DNA from: Luteibacter jiangsuensis
GTDB taxonomy: Bacteria; Pseudomonadota; Gammaproteobacteria; Xanthomonadales; Rhodanobacteraceae
Length of the DNA stretch: 64,000 bases
Reading direction: 5' to 3'
Assembly (NCBI RefSeq): GCF_011742555.1
Contig: NZ_JAAQQR010000002.1
Location: forward strand, 558,001-622,000
The position numbers were made by a program, and so were the translations under genes. The notes beneath the pieces were generated by a model. That model worked only from the letters and a program-made list of their open reading frames with translations. It searched no databases and was not told the DNA's origin. This document shows positions 52,668 to 61,342 of this stretch, piece by piece. Within the stretch, counting starts at the first letter, position 1. The number at the start of each line of letters is the position of its first letter.

Positions 52668-53975
52668 ATGAAGCGACTGCTCGCCGCCCTGCTCTTCACC
52701 TTCGTTGCCGCGGCCCAGGCCGCGCACCCGGGTCCCGCCACGCTCGACGAAGCGCTTGCCCAGGGCAAGCGCGAGCAGAAGCCGGTGATGGTCGATTTCC
52801 AGGCGGTCTGGTGTTACTCCTGCTATTTCATGGCAAGCCACGTACTCAACGGCAAGGAGTGGAACGACCTCAATACCAAGGTCGTGTTCTACGAAGCCGA
52901 TGCGGACAAGCCTGCCGACAAGGCATGGATGCAGAAACTGAACGTCCATTTCCTTCCCACCTATGTGCTCATCGGCCCCGATGGCGAAGAACTCGGCCGC
53001 ATCCTCGCGGAGCGGCCGCGCGCCACCTTCTACACCGAGGTCGCGGGCATCCTGTCCGGCGATGCGCGGCTGTCGAAGCAGAAAGCCGACGCAGCCAAGG
53101 GCTCCATGGCGGCCGTGGCCGATGTGCTCGATACCTACCAGCTCCGTTATCAGGGCACGGAAGGCATGGCGTGGTTCGACTCCCTGCCTGCCATGGTCCG
53201 CAACGTATCGGACAAGGACAAGCGCGTCGCGCTTGCGAAGCAGCGGCTTCTGCTCCTGCAGGCAAAGGACAAGAAGGACGACCAGGGCATCGTCGACGCC
53301 GCTGGCCGCGTGCTCGCCGGCAACATCGGCTGCGACCGACCCTATGTCCTCGACGACCTGATCGAGGCAAGCGCAAAGCAACAGGCCGACGAGCGTCGCC
53401 GCCTCCTGGCGCCGCAGGAAGCACCGTATAAGCAGTACCTCGACACGCAGGTGTTCACCGCATCGCCCGCCTGCGCCGACCAGCGCAGCGCCGTGCTTAC
53501 GGCGGCCGATCTGGATGCCGCGCTGGGCGACCACGACGGGGAGCAGGCGGTCTTGCGCAAGGCCATCGACCTCAGCCGCGAGAAGCTGCACGGCGATCTG
53601 CGCAGCGACCGCAACCTCGCGGACAATCTCCGCGTCTATCTGGTGCGTGCGAAGGCCGGCGAGGAACTGGACACGCTGGAGAAGCAGCTGATCGCCGCCT
53701 ATCCCGAAGACTACGTGTACAACTACCGCTACGGCCGCCGGCTCGTCGAGAACGGCAAGCCGGCCGAAGGGCTACCTTATCTGGACGCAGCCGCGAAGAA
53801 GGCCTACGGGGCGAATCGCATCACCGTCGCCTCCTTCCAGGTGAAGGCGCTCCGGGCCCTGCACCGTGACGACGAGGCGCGTCAGCGCGTCGCGGAGACC
53901 GTGGCCGCGGAAGGCAAGGCCTTCCCCGAGCAGACGAAGAAGCTTCAGGAATCGCTTACTGCCACCGCCGGCTGA
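52668..53975 (+). CDS. secreted thioredoxin-fold protein with TPR-like C-terminus
   Basis: A 435-residue protein: signal peptide (LLAALLFTFVAAAQAA), thioredoxin-like domain at about 25-145 with the redox motif VWCYSCYF (CxxC), and the cis-Pro region HFLPTYVLIG. A long helical part with repeat-like character follows (about 165-430). It probably reduces or binds a periplasmic partner; the C-terminus may hold protein-protein contacts. AAGGGG precedes the start by about 10 bases. Confidence 0.88.
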   Translation: MKRLLAALLFTFVAAAQAAHPGPATLDEALAQGKREQKPVMVDFQAVWCYSCYFMASHVLNGKEWNDLNTKVVFYEADADKPADKAWMQKLNVHFLPTYVLIGPDGEELGRILAERPRATFYTEVAGILSGDARLSKQKADAAKGSMAAVADVLDTYQLRYQGTEGMAWFDSLPAMVRNVSDKDKRVALAKQRLLLLQAKDKKDDQGIVDAAGRVLAGNIGCDRPYVLDDLIEASAKQQADERRRLLAPQEAPYKQYLDTQVFTASPACADQRSAVLTAADLDAALGDHDGEQAVLRKAIDLSREKLHGDLRSDRNLADNLRVYLVRAKAGEELDTLEKQLIAAYPEDYVYNYRYGRRLVENGKPAEGLPYLDAAAKKAYGANRITVASFQVKALRALHRDDEARQRVAETVAAEGKAFPEQTKKLQESLTATAG

Positions 53976-53982
53976 CCGACGC

Positions 53983-54006
53983 TCCCCGGCCCTTTCGTGG
54001 GCCGGG
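53983..54006 (+). terminator. hairpin terminator after the thioredoxin-TPR gene
   Basis: Perfect 9-bp stem ccccggccc / gggccgggg with a 6-base loop, 8 bases after the stop. No T-run. Confidence 0.78.
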
Positions 54007-54049
54007 GAACTGCTACCCTTCGTGGCTCCCGCCAGTCCGAGCCCGGTCC

Positions 54050-54733
54050 ATGATCGTCGTCCATCACCTGAACAACTCCCGTTCGCAGCGCGTGCTCTGG
54101 ATGCTGGAGGAACTGGGCCTTCCCTACGAGATCGTCCGTTACCAGCGCGATCCGAAGACGATGCTGGCGCCGAAGAGCCTCCGCGACGTCCACCCGCTGG
54201 GGAAATCGCCCGTGCTGGTCGATGGCGACCAGGTGCTCGCCGAGTCTGCGGCTATCCTCGAATACCTCCTGGAGCGCTATGGCAATGGGCGTTTCGTGCC
54301 TCCCGCCGGCACACCCGAGGCGCTCCGCTACCGCTACTTCATGCATTACGCGGAAGGTTCGGCCATGCCGCCCCTGCTGTTGAAGCTGGTGTTCGTGCGC
54401 ATGGAGTCCGCGCCGGTACCCTTCTTCGCCAAACCCATCGCCCGGATGCTTGCGCGCGGTGCGCAGAAGGCGTTCGTCGACCCGCAGCTCAAGCTCCATC
54501 TCGACTACCTCGAAGGCGAAATCGGCAAGACCGGCTGGTTCGCCGGCGACGAGTTCACCGCCGCCGACGTCCAGATGAGCTTCCCCCTGGAAGCGGCGGC
54601 GAGCCGCGCCGCCCTGGATGCCTCGCGGCCGGCGCTGCACGCGTTCCTGGAGCGCATCCATGCCCGGCCCGCGTACCGCGCGGCCCTGGAGCGCGGCGGT
54701 GACTACGACCTCGTTCCGAAGTCGCCACGCTGA
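54050..54733 (+). CDS. glutathione S-transferase
   Basis: A 227-residue GST: thioredoxin-fold N-domain at about 1-80 (NNSRSQRVLWMLEELGLPYE, and the glutathione site LGKSPVLVDGDQVLAESAAI) and an all-helical C-domain (FTAADVQMSFPLEAA). The Ser in SRSQR is the likely catalytic or glutathione-contact residue. Substrate unknown. Confidence 0.93.
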   Translation: MIVVHHLNNSRSQRVLWMLEELGLPYEIVRYQRDPKTMLAPKSLRDVHPLGKSPVLVDGDQVLAESAAILEYLLERYGNGRFVPPAGTPEALRYRYFMHYAEGSAMPPLLLKLVFVRMESAPVPFFAKPIARMLARGAQKAFVDPQLKLHLDYLEGEIGKTGWFAGDEFTAADVQMSFPLEAAASRAALDASRPALHAFLERIHARPAYRAALERGGDYDLVPKSPR

Positions 54734-54827
54734 ATCGAGGCTCAATTACACCACCGCTGTTTACGCCTCCCTCACGACACGGCCTGCAAAGTCGGCAGCC
54801 TGTAGAAGCAAGCGAGGGAGTCATCCG

Positions 54828-55151
54828 ATGAGCAGAAATCGCGAGTTCGCGCGCCATGTCGAGAGCGCCGTCAACGGAGTCTCCGGCCGCGTCCGTCACT
54901 ACGCCGACGAAGCCGCGGGAGCGGGCAGCGACCTTCTCGACCGCAGCCGCCGCATCACCGGAAAGTTGGCCCGCCGGGCGAACGATCAGCGCATCCGTTA
55001 CATGGCCGAGGATCTGGCCGACGAGGCCACCTACCAGTATCGGAAACTGCGCCGCCGCGTGCAGCGTCATCCCGGCGTCACCATCGGCATCGCCGCTGCC
55101 GCCATCGGCACCTTCCTGCTGATCCGCCACGCGCTTCGCGACGACGATTGA
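54828..55151 (+). CDS. ElaB/YqjD/DUF883-like membrane-anchored protein
   Basis: A 107-residue protein with a long, highly charged N-terminal helix and one C-terminal membrane segment (PGVTIGIAAAAIGTFLLIRH), the topology of the YqjD/ElaB tail-anchored, ribosome-associated stationary-phase proteins. GAGGGAG lies 9 bases before the ATG. The family call is by layout only. It is followed by a strong terminator. Confidence 0.78.
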   Translation: MSRNREFARHVESAVNGVSGRVRHYADEAAGAGSDLLDRSRRITGKLARRANDQRIRYMAEDLADEATYQYRKLRRRVQRHPGVTIGIAAAAIGTFLLIRHALRDDD

Positions 55152-55180
55152 TACCTGTCTGCCTGCGCAGGGCGGTAGGG

Positions 55181-55207
55181 GGCCGGGAGCGATCCCGGCC
55201 TTTTTTT
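55181..55207 (+). terminator. rho-independent terminator
   Basis: Stem ggccggga / tcccggcc, loop gcga, directly followed by seven T residues; a textbook terminator 29 bases after the tail-anchored protein gene. Confidence 0.95.
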
Positions 55208-55216
55208 GGCTTCCCC

Positions 55217-55296
55217 TGTGGGAGCCGCTTCAGCGGCGATACGAGTTCGCGAAAGTGCCCGCTGCCGCGGGATCGCCGGCGTAGCCGGCTCCCACA
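55217..55296. repeat. palindromic repeat, GTGGGAGCCGC type (copy B)
   Basis: The left arm tgtgggagccgcttcagcgg is identical to copy A at 24188. The right arm (cggctcccaca) has diverged to gccggcgtagccggct, with the same gctgccgcggg core. It sits between a terminator and a lipoprotein gene. Confidence 0.88.
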
Positions 55297-55316
55297 AAGA
55301 ACGCGTGCGACGGTAC

Positions 55317-55652
55317 TTACTGCACGGGGTGTTGCTCGACCACCTTGTCGACGTGCCAGCTGACACGCGAGGCGTCCTGGGGCGAGCTTCCCTTGGCGTG
55401 CACCTCGGTGATCTTCAGCAGGTATTCGTTGCCGGCCTTCCAGTCGAAACCTTCCACCGGTACGTAGGTCGGCTGCCAGGGGTCGGTAGGCTGCTCCCGG
55501 TATTGCAGGCAGTCGGTCTTCAGCACGCCGTTGTTGCAAGGCACCTTGTCGCCGGCAATGTAGAGCAACCGCGAGCGCGAGCCGTGAGCCGGCGGGTTGG
55601 TGGCGCAGGCGGCCAGGGCGGCGGCGGTGCAGGCGATGGCGATCAAGCGCAT
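55317..55652 (-). CDS. lipoprotein, DUF4377-like
   Basis: A 111-residue lipoprotein (lipobox LAAC at about 12-15) with a small beta domain (DWKAGNEYLLKITEVHAKG) of the DUF4377 type and two cysteines (VPCNNGVLKTDCLQY) that could pair. Function unknown. It is downstream of aceE but separated from it by a terminator. Confidence 0.8.
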   Translation of the reverse strand: MRLIAIACTAAALAACATNPPAHGSRSRLLYIAGDKVPCNNGVLKTDCLQYREQPTDPWQPTYVPVEGFDWKAGNEYLLKITEVHAKGSSPQDASRVSWHVDKVVEQHPVQ

Positions 55653-55725
55653 GGCAAGGTCCGGTTCGGTGACGCGTGGAGGAATAGCACCTGGCCCATC
55701 GACGACGCGTGATGCGAAAACGACA

Positions 55726-55746
55726 AAGGCCGGGATACCCGGCCTT
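55726..55746 (-). terminator. terminator of aceE
   Basis: On the minus strand AAGGCCGGG-TAT-CCCGGCCTT is followed by TGTCGTTTT, 23 bases after the aceE stop codon. Confidence 0.88.
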
Positions 55747-55769
55747 CGCGATATTACAGGGGCTTGCTA

Positions 55770-58463
55770 TCAGACCGTCATGGGATTCGGCTTGTTCATG
55801 TCCAGCTTGTATTCCTTGATGGCCCGGCTGACATCCTTGGCGTTGACCTTGCCGTCCTTCGCCAGCGCCGCCAGCGCGGCGTGGGCGATCCAGTAGCGGT
55901 CCACCTCGAAGTGGCTGCGCAGGTTGGCACGGGTATCGCTGCGGCCATAGCCGTCCGTACCCAGCACCGTGTAACGCATGCCGTCCGGCATGAAGGCACG
56001 GATCTGGTCCGCGAACTCGCGCACGTAGTCCGTGGCGGCCACGGCCGGACCCTGGCGATCCGCCAGCAGTCCGGTGACATACGGCACACGCTGTTCGGAT
56101 TCCGGGTGCAGGCGGTTCCAACGCTCGGCGTCGAAACCTTCGCGGCGCACTTCCGTGAAGCTCGGCACCGACCAGATGTCGGACGTGACGCCGAAATCCT
56201 TCTCGAGCAGTTCGGCGGCGGCGATGACTTCGCGAAGGATCGTGCCCGAGCCCATGAGCTGCACGCGCGGCTCGTTCTTCTTGGCCTTGCCGCCGTCCTT
56301 GAACAGGTACATGCCCTTGACGATGCCCTCTTCGCTGCCCTTCGGCAGATCGGGGTGGGCATAGTTCTCGTTCATCACCGTGATGTAGTAGTAGACGTCT
56401 TCCTGCTCCTGCATCATGCGGCGCGTGCCGTCCTGCAGGATGACCGCCAGTTCGTAGGAGAACGTAGGGTCGTACGAGACGACGTTGGGGATCGCGCCCG
56501 ACAGCAGGTGCGAATGGCCGTCTTCGTGCTGCAGGCCTTCGCCGTTCAGCGTGGTGCGACCCGACGTTCCGCCGATGAGGAAGCCGCGCGCGCGCATGTC
56601 GCCCGCCGCCCAGCAGAGGTCGCCGATACGCTGGAAGCCGAACATCGAGTAGTAGATGAAGAACGGCAGCATCGGCACGTTGCTGATGCTGTAGCTGGTG
56701 CCCGCCGCGATCCACGCGCTCATGCCACCGGCTTCGCTGATGCCTTCCTGCAGCACCTGGCCCTTCTGGTCTTCGCGGTAGTACAGCAGCTGGTCGGCGT
56801 CCTGCGGGCGGTACTTCTGCCCGAACGGCGCGTAGATGCCGATCTGACGGAACATGCCTTCCATGCCGAAGGTACGGGCCTCGTCGGCCACGATCGGCAC
56901 GAGACGCGGGCCGAGTTCCTTGTCGCGGAGCATGAGGTTCATGCCGCGCACGAGCGCCATGGTGGTGGAGATCTCGCGGTCGCCCGTGCCCTTCGTGATC
57001 TGCTCGAAGGCTTCGAGCGGCGGCGCCTTGAACGACTGGTCGGCCTTGCGGCGGCGCTGCGGCAGCGAACCGCCGAGCGCGCGGCGGCGCTCGAGCATGT
57101 ACTGCACTTCCTCCGAGTCCTTGCCCGGGTGGTAGTACGGCACTTCGTCGAGCTTGTCGTCCGGCACCGGGATGTTGAAGCGGTCGCGGAAGGCGCGCAC
57201 CGCGTCCGCGTCCATCTTCTTCTGGTTGTGCGCGGGGTTCTGCGACTCGCCAGCGGCGCCCATGCCGTAACCCTTCACCGTCTTGGCGAGGATGACGGTG
57301 GGCATGCCCTTGGTGTTAACGGCCGCGTGGTAGGCGGCGTAAACCTTGTGCGGATCGTGCCCGCCGCGGTTCAGGCGCCAGATGTCGTCGTCGGACATGT
57401 TGGCGACCAGCGCGGCCGTCTCCGGATACTTGCCGAAGAACTTCTCGCGCGTGTACGCGCCGCCGAAGGCCTTGCATGCCTGGTACTCGCCGTCGACGGT
57501 TTCCATCATCAGCTGGCGCAGCTTGCCGGTGGTGTCGCGGGCGAGGAGCGGATCCCAGTAGCTGCCCCAGATGACCTTGATGGCATTCCACCCGGCGCCG
57601 CGGAACACGCCCTCGAGTTCCTGGATGATCTTGCCGTTGCCGCGCACCGGACCGTCGAGGCGCTGCAGGTTGCAGTTGATGACGAAGATGAGGTTGTCGA
57701 GACCCTCGCGGCCCGCCAGCGAGATGGCGCCCAGCGATTCCGGCTCGTCCGACTCGCCGTCGCCCATGAAGCACCAGATCTTGCGATCGGTCTTCGGCAT
57801 CAGGCCGCGGTGCTCGAGGTACTTCCAGAACTGCGCCTGGTAGATCGCCTGGATCGGACCGAGGCCCATGGAGACCGTGGGCACCTGCCAGTAGTCCGGC
57901 ATGAGATAGGGGTGCGGATAGGACGACAGACCGCGGCCCTTGCCCGCCACTTCCATGCGGAAGAGGTCCATCTGGTCTTCGCTCAGGCGTCCTTCCAGGA
58001 AGGAGCGCGCGTACACGCCCGGCGCCGAATGGCCCTGGTGGAACACCAGGTCGCCCGGGTGGTCGGCGCTCGGGGCGCGCCAGAAGTGGTTGAAGCCCAC
58101 GTCGTACAGCGTGGCCGACGAGGCGAAGCTGGAGATGTGGCCGCCGAGGTCGCCGGGCTTGCGGTTGGCGCGCACGACGGTGGCCAGGGCATTCCAGCGG
58201 ATGAGCGAGCGGATGCGCCATTCGATCGCGGCGTCGCCGGGGCTGCGCGCTTCCATGTGCGGCTGGATGGTGTTCACGTACTCCGTGGTCGGGTCGAACG
58301 GCAGGTAACCGCCGGCGCGACGGGTGGAATCCACCATCCGTTCCAGGAGGAAATGCGCGCGCTCGGTACCGTCGTGATTGATGACGGCGTTGAGCGATTC
58401 GACCCACTCACGGGTTTCGGTGGGGTCGAGGTCCTGGTTCAGGATGTCGTCGATCTGGTCCAT
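55770..58463 (-). CDS. aceE: pyruvate dehydrogenase E1 component
   Basis: 897 residues, the homodimeric E1 of the pyruvate dehydrogenase complex, which decarboxylates pyruvate with TPP. The TPP fold motif is CFMGDGESDEPESLGAI with NCNLQRLDG (GDG...N); the catalytic-loop area has MGAAGESQNPAHNQKK, and the C-terminal domain has RADTRANLRSHFEVD-like SDTRANLRSHFEVD. The E2 and E3 genes are not adjacent, as usual in xanthomonads. A single transcription unit with its own terminator. Confidence 0.98.
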   Translation of the reverse strand: MDQIDDILNQDLDPTETREWVESLNAVINHDGTERAHFLLERMVDSTRRAGGYLPFDPTTEYVNTIQPHMEARSPGDAAIEWRIRSLIRWNALATVVRANRKPGDLGGHISSFASSATLYDVGFNHFWRAPSADHPGDLVFHQGHSAPGVYARSFLEGRLSEDQMDLFRMEVAGKGRGLSSYPHPYLMPDYWQVPTVSMGLGPIQAIYQAQFWKYLEHRGLMPKTDRKIWCFMGDGESDEPESLGAISLAGREGLDNLIFVINCNLQRLDGPVRGNGKIIQELEGVFRGAGWNAIKVIWGSYWDPLLARDTTGKLRQLMMETVDGEYQACKAFGGAYTREKFFGKYPETAALVANMSDDDIWRLNRGGHDPHKVYAAYHAAVNTKGMPTVILAKTVKGYGMGAAGESQNPAHNQKKMDADAVRAFRDRFNIPVPDDKLDEVPYYHPGKDSEEVQYMLERRRALGGSLPQRRRKADQSFKAPPLEAFEQITKGTGDREISTTMALVRGMNLMLRDKELGPRLVPIVADEARTFGMEGMFRQIGIYAPFGQKYRPQDADQLLYYREDQKGQVLQEGISEAGGMSAWIAAGTSYSISNVPMLPFFIYYSMFGFQRIGDLCWAAGDMRARGFLIGGTSGRTTLNGEGLQHEDGHSHLLSGAIPNVVSYDPTFSYELAVILQDGTRRMMQEQEDVYYYITVMNENYAHPDLPKGSEEGIVKGMYLFKDGGKAKKNEPRVQLMGSGTILREVIAAAELLEKDFGVTSDIWSVPSFTEVRREGFDAERWNRLHPESEQRVPYVTGLLADRQGPAVAATDYVREFADQIRAFMPDGMRYTVLGTDGYGRSDTRANLRSHFEVDRYWIAHAALAALAKDGKVNAKDVSRAIKEYKLDMNKPNPMTV

Positions 58464-58615
58464 GGATGCTCCGCTCGCGCGTGACGCGCGCTCATGGGGA
58501 CTAAGAGAGGCCGCTGGGGTGGCGGGAAAACCTTTTCATGATAGCGCAAGGCTTCGAGATACGCGGCAGTATGTAGGTTTGGATCGTGTTAAATGCCGGC
58601 CGGACGCCCTGACGG

Positions 58616-58722
58616 GTAGGAGCGCGCCGTGCGCGCGACATGTTTTCGCCCCTGTCCCCAGGCTGGCGCGCCAGCTCCCAGGTTCGGCCCCAAAACATGT
58701 CGCGCGCACGGCGCGATCCTAC
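58616..58722. repeat. palindromic repeat, GTAGGAGCGCGC type
   Basis: Arms of about 31 bases starting gtaggagcgcgccgtg are inverted with one mismatch around a core that includes tggcgcgcca. It is a different family from the GTGGGAGCCGC repeats. It sits between aceE and maeB. The remaining parts of 58464-58737 show nothing recognisable. Confidence 0.88.
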
Positions 58723-58737
58723 GGAATTTACGACCGA

Positions 58738-61038
58738 TCAATCAGTTACGACGTTCCGCGGCTTCCCGGCCCGGATCTGCGCCTCGACGCAGGCGACGGA
58801 GGTCATGTTCACCACCCGGCGCACGGTGGCCTGGGGCGTGAGGATATGGGCCGGCTTGGCCACGCCCATCAGGATCGGGCCGATCACCACGCCGTCGCAG
58901 AGCACGCGGATCATGTTGTAGGTGGTGTTGGCGGCGTCCAGGTTCGGGAAGACGAACACATTGGCCTTACCTTCCAGGCGCGAGTTCGGGAAGATCCGCT
59001 CGCGCAGCTCCGGCGTCAGTGCCACGTCGGCCTGCATTTCGCCCTCGACCTCCAGCCGCGGCGCGCGCTCCCGGATCAGGCTCAGGGCCTCGCGCATCTT
59101 CTTCGCGTTGCGGGTCTCCCGGCTACCGAAATTGGAGTTCGACAGCAGGGCGATCTTCGGCTGGATACCGAACAGTTTCAGGCGGATGGCGGCCTGCAAC
59201 GTGGCTTCGGCGATCTCGGCCGCGGTCGGATCTTCCTGCACGTAGGTGTCGAGGAAGAAGAACGTGCCCTTCTCGGTGGCCACGGCCGCCATGGCCGACG
59301 CCTCGGTAACGCCCTCGTCAAGCCCGATGATGTCGCGGATGTAGTCGAGCTTGCTCTGGTAGGTGCCCACCAGGCCGCAGATCATCGCGTCGGCCTCTCC
59401 GCGCTCCACCATGAGCGCGGCGATGACCGACGGACGTGAACGCACGACGGCCTTCGCGGAGGCGGGCGTAACGCCGCGACGCTCCATGATCGAGTGGTAC
59501 AGCCGCCAATACGCTTCGAAGCGCGGATCGGAATGAATGTTGCACATCTCGAAGTCGATGCCGGGCTTCAGGCGCAGGCCCGCGCGTGCGATGCGCTTCT
59601 CGATGACGTCCGGCCGGCCGACGAGGATGGGCCGTGCCAGCCCTTCGTCCACCACCGTCTGCACGGCACGCAGGACGGTCTCTTCCTCGCCTTCCGCGTA
59701 CACCACCCGCTTCGGATCGGCTTTCGCGCGATCGAACACCGGCTTCATCAGCAGCCCCGTGCGGAACACGAAGCTGGTCAGCTTTTCGATGTAGGCCGGG
59801 AAATCGGTGATGGGGCGCTCGGCCACGCCGGAATCCATGGCTGCCTGGGCGATGGCCGGCGGTAGCTGGATGAGAAGGCGCGGATCGAACGGCTGTGGAA
59901 TGAGGTAGTCGGCACCGAAGCTCGGCGGCTTCGTGCCATAGGCCCGCGCGCTCACATCGGAGGATTCGCGGCGGGCCAGCTCGGCGATGGCCTTCACGCA
60001 GGCCACCTTCATGGCCTCGTTGATCACCGTGGCGCCGACGTCCAGCGCGCCGCGGAACAGATAAGGGAAGCAGAGCGCGTTGTTCACCTGGTTCGGATAA
60101 TCCGACCGGCCCGTTGCCATGATGCAATCCGGGCGCACCGCTTTCGCGTCCTCGGGAAGGATCTCGGGGTTCGGGTTCGCCAGCGCGAAGATGATGGGAC
60201 GATCCGCCATCGTCGCGACCATTTCCGGCTTCAGGATGCCGCCGGCCGACAGCCCCAGGAAGATGTCCGCGCCCTCGACGATCTCCGCCAGGGTGCGCTT
60301 GTCGGTGTCGCGTGCGTAGCGCTGCTTGTCGGGGTCGAGGTCGGTGCGGCCGGTGTGCAGCACGCCGTCGCGGTCGAACGCGAGGATGTTTTCCTTGCGC
60401 ATGCCCAGCGTCACCAGCATATCGACGCACGAGATACCCGCCGCGCCCATGCCGGTGGTGGCCAGCTTCACGTCTTCGATCTTCTTGCCCGTCACCAGTA
60501 GCGCATTGAGCACGGCCGCGCCGACGATGATCGCGGTGCCGTGCTGGTCGTCGTGGAAGACCGGGATCTTCATCCGCTCGCGCAGCTTGCGCTCGACCAC
60601 GAAACACTCGGGGGCCTTGATGTCCTCGAGGTTGATGCCGCCGAACGTGGGCTCCAGGCTGGCGATGATGTCGACCAGCTTGTCCGGATCGGTCTCGTCG
60701 ATCTCGATGTCGAACACGTCGATGCCGGCGAACTTCTGGAAGAGGACGCCCTTGCCCTCCATCACCGGCTTGCCCGCCAGCGCACCGATGTTGCCCAGGC
60801 CCAGGACCGCCGTGCCGTTCGAGATCACCGCGACGAGGTTGGAACGCGCCGTGAGCTCGGCAGCCTGTTTCGGATCCGCCACGATCGCGTCGCACGCCGC
60901 GGCGACGCCCGGCGAATAGGCCAGCGACAAGTCGCGCTGCGTGAGCAGCGACGTCGTCGGCGTGACCTTGATCTTGCCCGGGCGCGGAAGGCGGTGATAT
61001 TCGAGAGCGGCTTGCCTCAGTTCCTCGGAAATGGCCAT
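58738..61038 (-). CDS. maeB: NADP-dependent malic enzyme with C-terminal phosphotransacetylase domain
   Basis: 766 residues, the hybrid MaeB type. N-terminal malic domain with [15 protein letters not shown] and the catalytic region [19 protein letters not shown]; Rossmann part with [17 protein letters not shown]-terminal domain (about 430-766) resembling phosphotransacetylase (e.g. [18 protein letters not shown]). It converts malate to pyruvate; the PTA-like domain is usually regulatory. AGGATCCC lies before the ATG. Confidence 0.97.
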   Translation of the reverse strand: MAISEELRQAALEYHRLPRPGKIKVTPTTSLLTQRDLSLAYSPGVAAACDAIVADPKQAAELTARSNLVAVISNGTAVLGLGNIGALAGKPVMEGKGVLFQKFAGIDVFDIEIDETDPDKLVDIIASLEPTFGGINLEDIKAPECFVVERKLRERMKIPVFHDDQHGTAIIVGAAVLNALLVTGKKIEDVKLATTGMGAAGISCVDMLVTLGMRKENILAFDRDGVLHTGRTDLDPDKQRYARDTDKRTLAEIVEGADIFLGLSAGGILKPEMVATMADRPIIFALANPNPEILPEDAKAVRPDCIMATGRSDYPNQVNNALCFPYLFRGALDVGATVINEAMKVACVKAIAELARRESSDVSARAYGTKPPSFGADYLIPQPFDPRLLIQLPPAIAQAAMDSGVAERPITDFPAYIEKLTSFVFRTGLLMKPVFDRAKADPKRVVYAEGEEETVLRAVQTVVDEGLARPILVGRPDVIEKRIARAGLRLKPGIDFEMCNIHSDPRFEAYWRLYHSIMERRGVTPASAKAVVRSRPSVIAALMVERGEADAMICGLVGTYQSKLDYIRDIIGLDEGVTEASAMAAVATEKGTFFFLDTYVQEDPTAAEIAEATLQAAIRLKLFGIQPKIALLSNSNFGSRETRNAKKMREALSLIRERAPRLEVEGEMQADVALTPELRERIFPNSRLEGKANVFVFPNLDAANTTYNMIRVLCDGVVIGPILMGVAKPAHILTPQATVRRVVNMTSVACVEAQIRAGKPRNVVTD

Positions 61039-61342
61039 GGGATCCTGTGGGACGTAACGGGTCGGAAGGGTGCACGCGCCCATGGGGCCTCGGTGCAAGC
61101 GGGAATGGTATCACCGGCAAGCATGGCTGCCGCCGTCGGCTCTGTGTGGCAATGCGACATGCAGTGATATGGACGCCGACATGACGACGCGATGCACGCC
61201 TGCCACGCGCCCCCGTGCGGGTGCGTACGTTCCCGACACGAAGCTACGAATCCACCTACAGATTTTGCCGCTTCTGCGGGGGTTTCATGCCTTTTGCCCG
61301 GCATGACGCCGGGCGCGCCCCTCCCCCTGGAAAGGATTCGAC

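Noticed and set aside
55764-58484. A 906-codon open frame antisense to aceE
   Set aside because: It is a GC-bias shadow of aceE; the opposite strand encodes an unmistakable pyruvate dehydrogenase E1.
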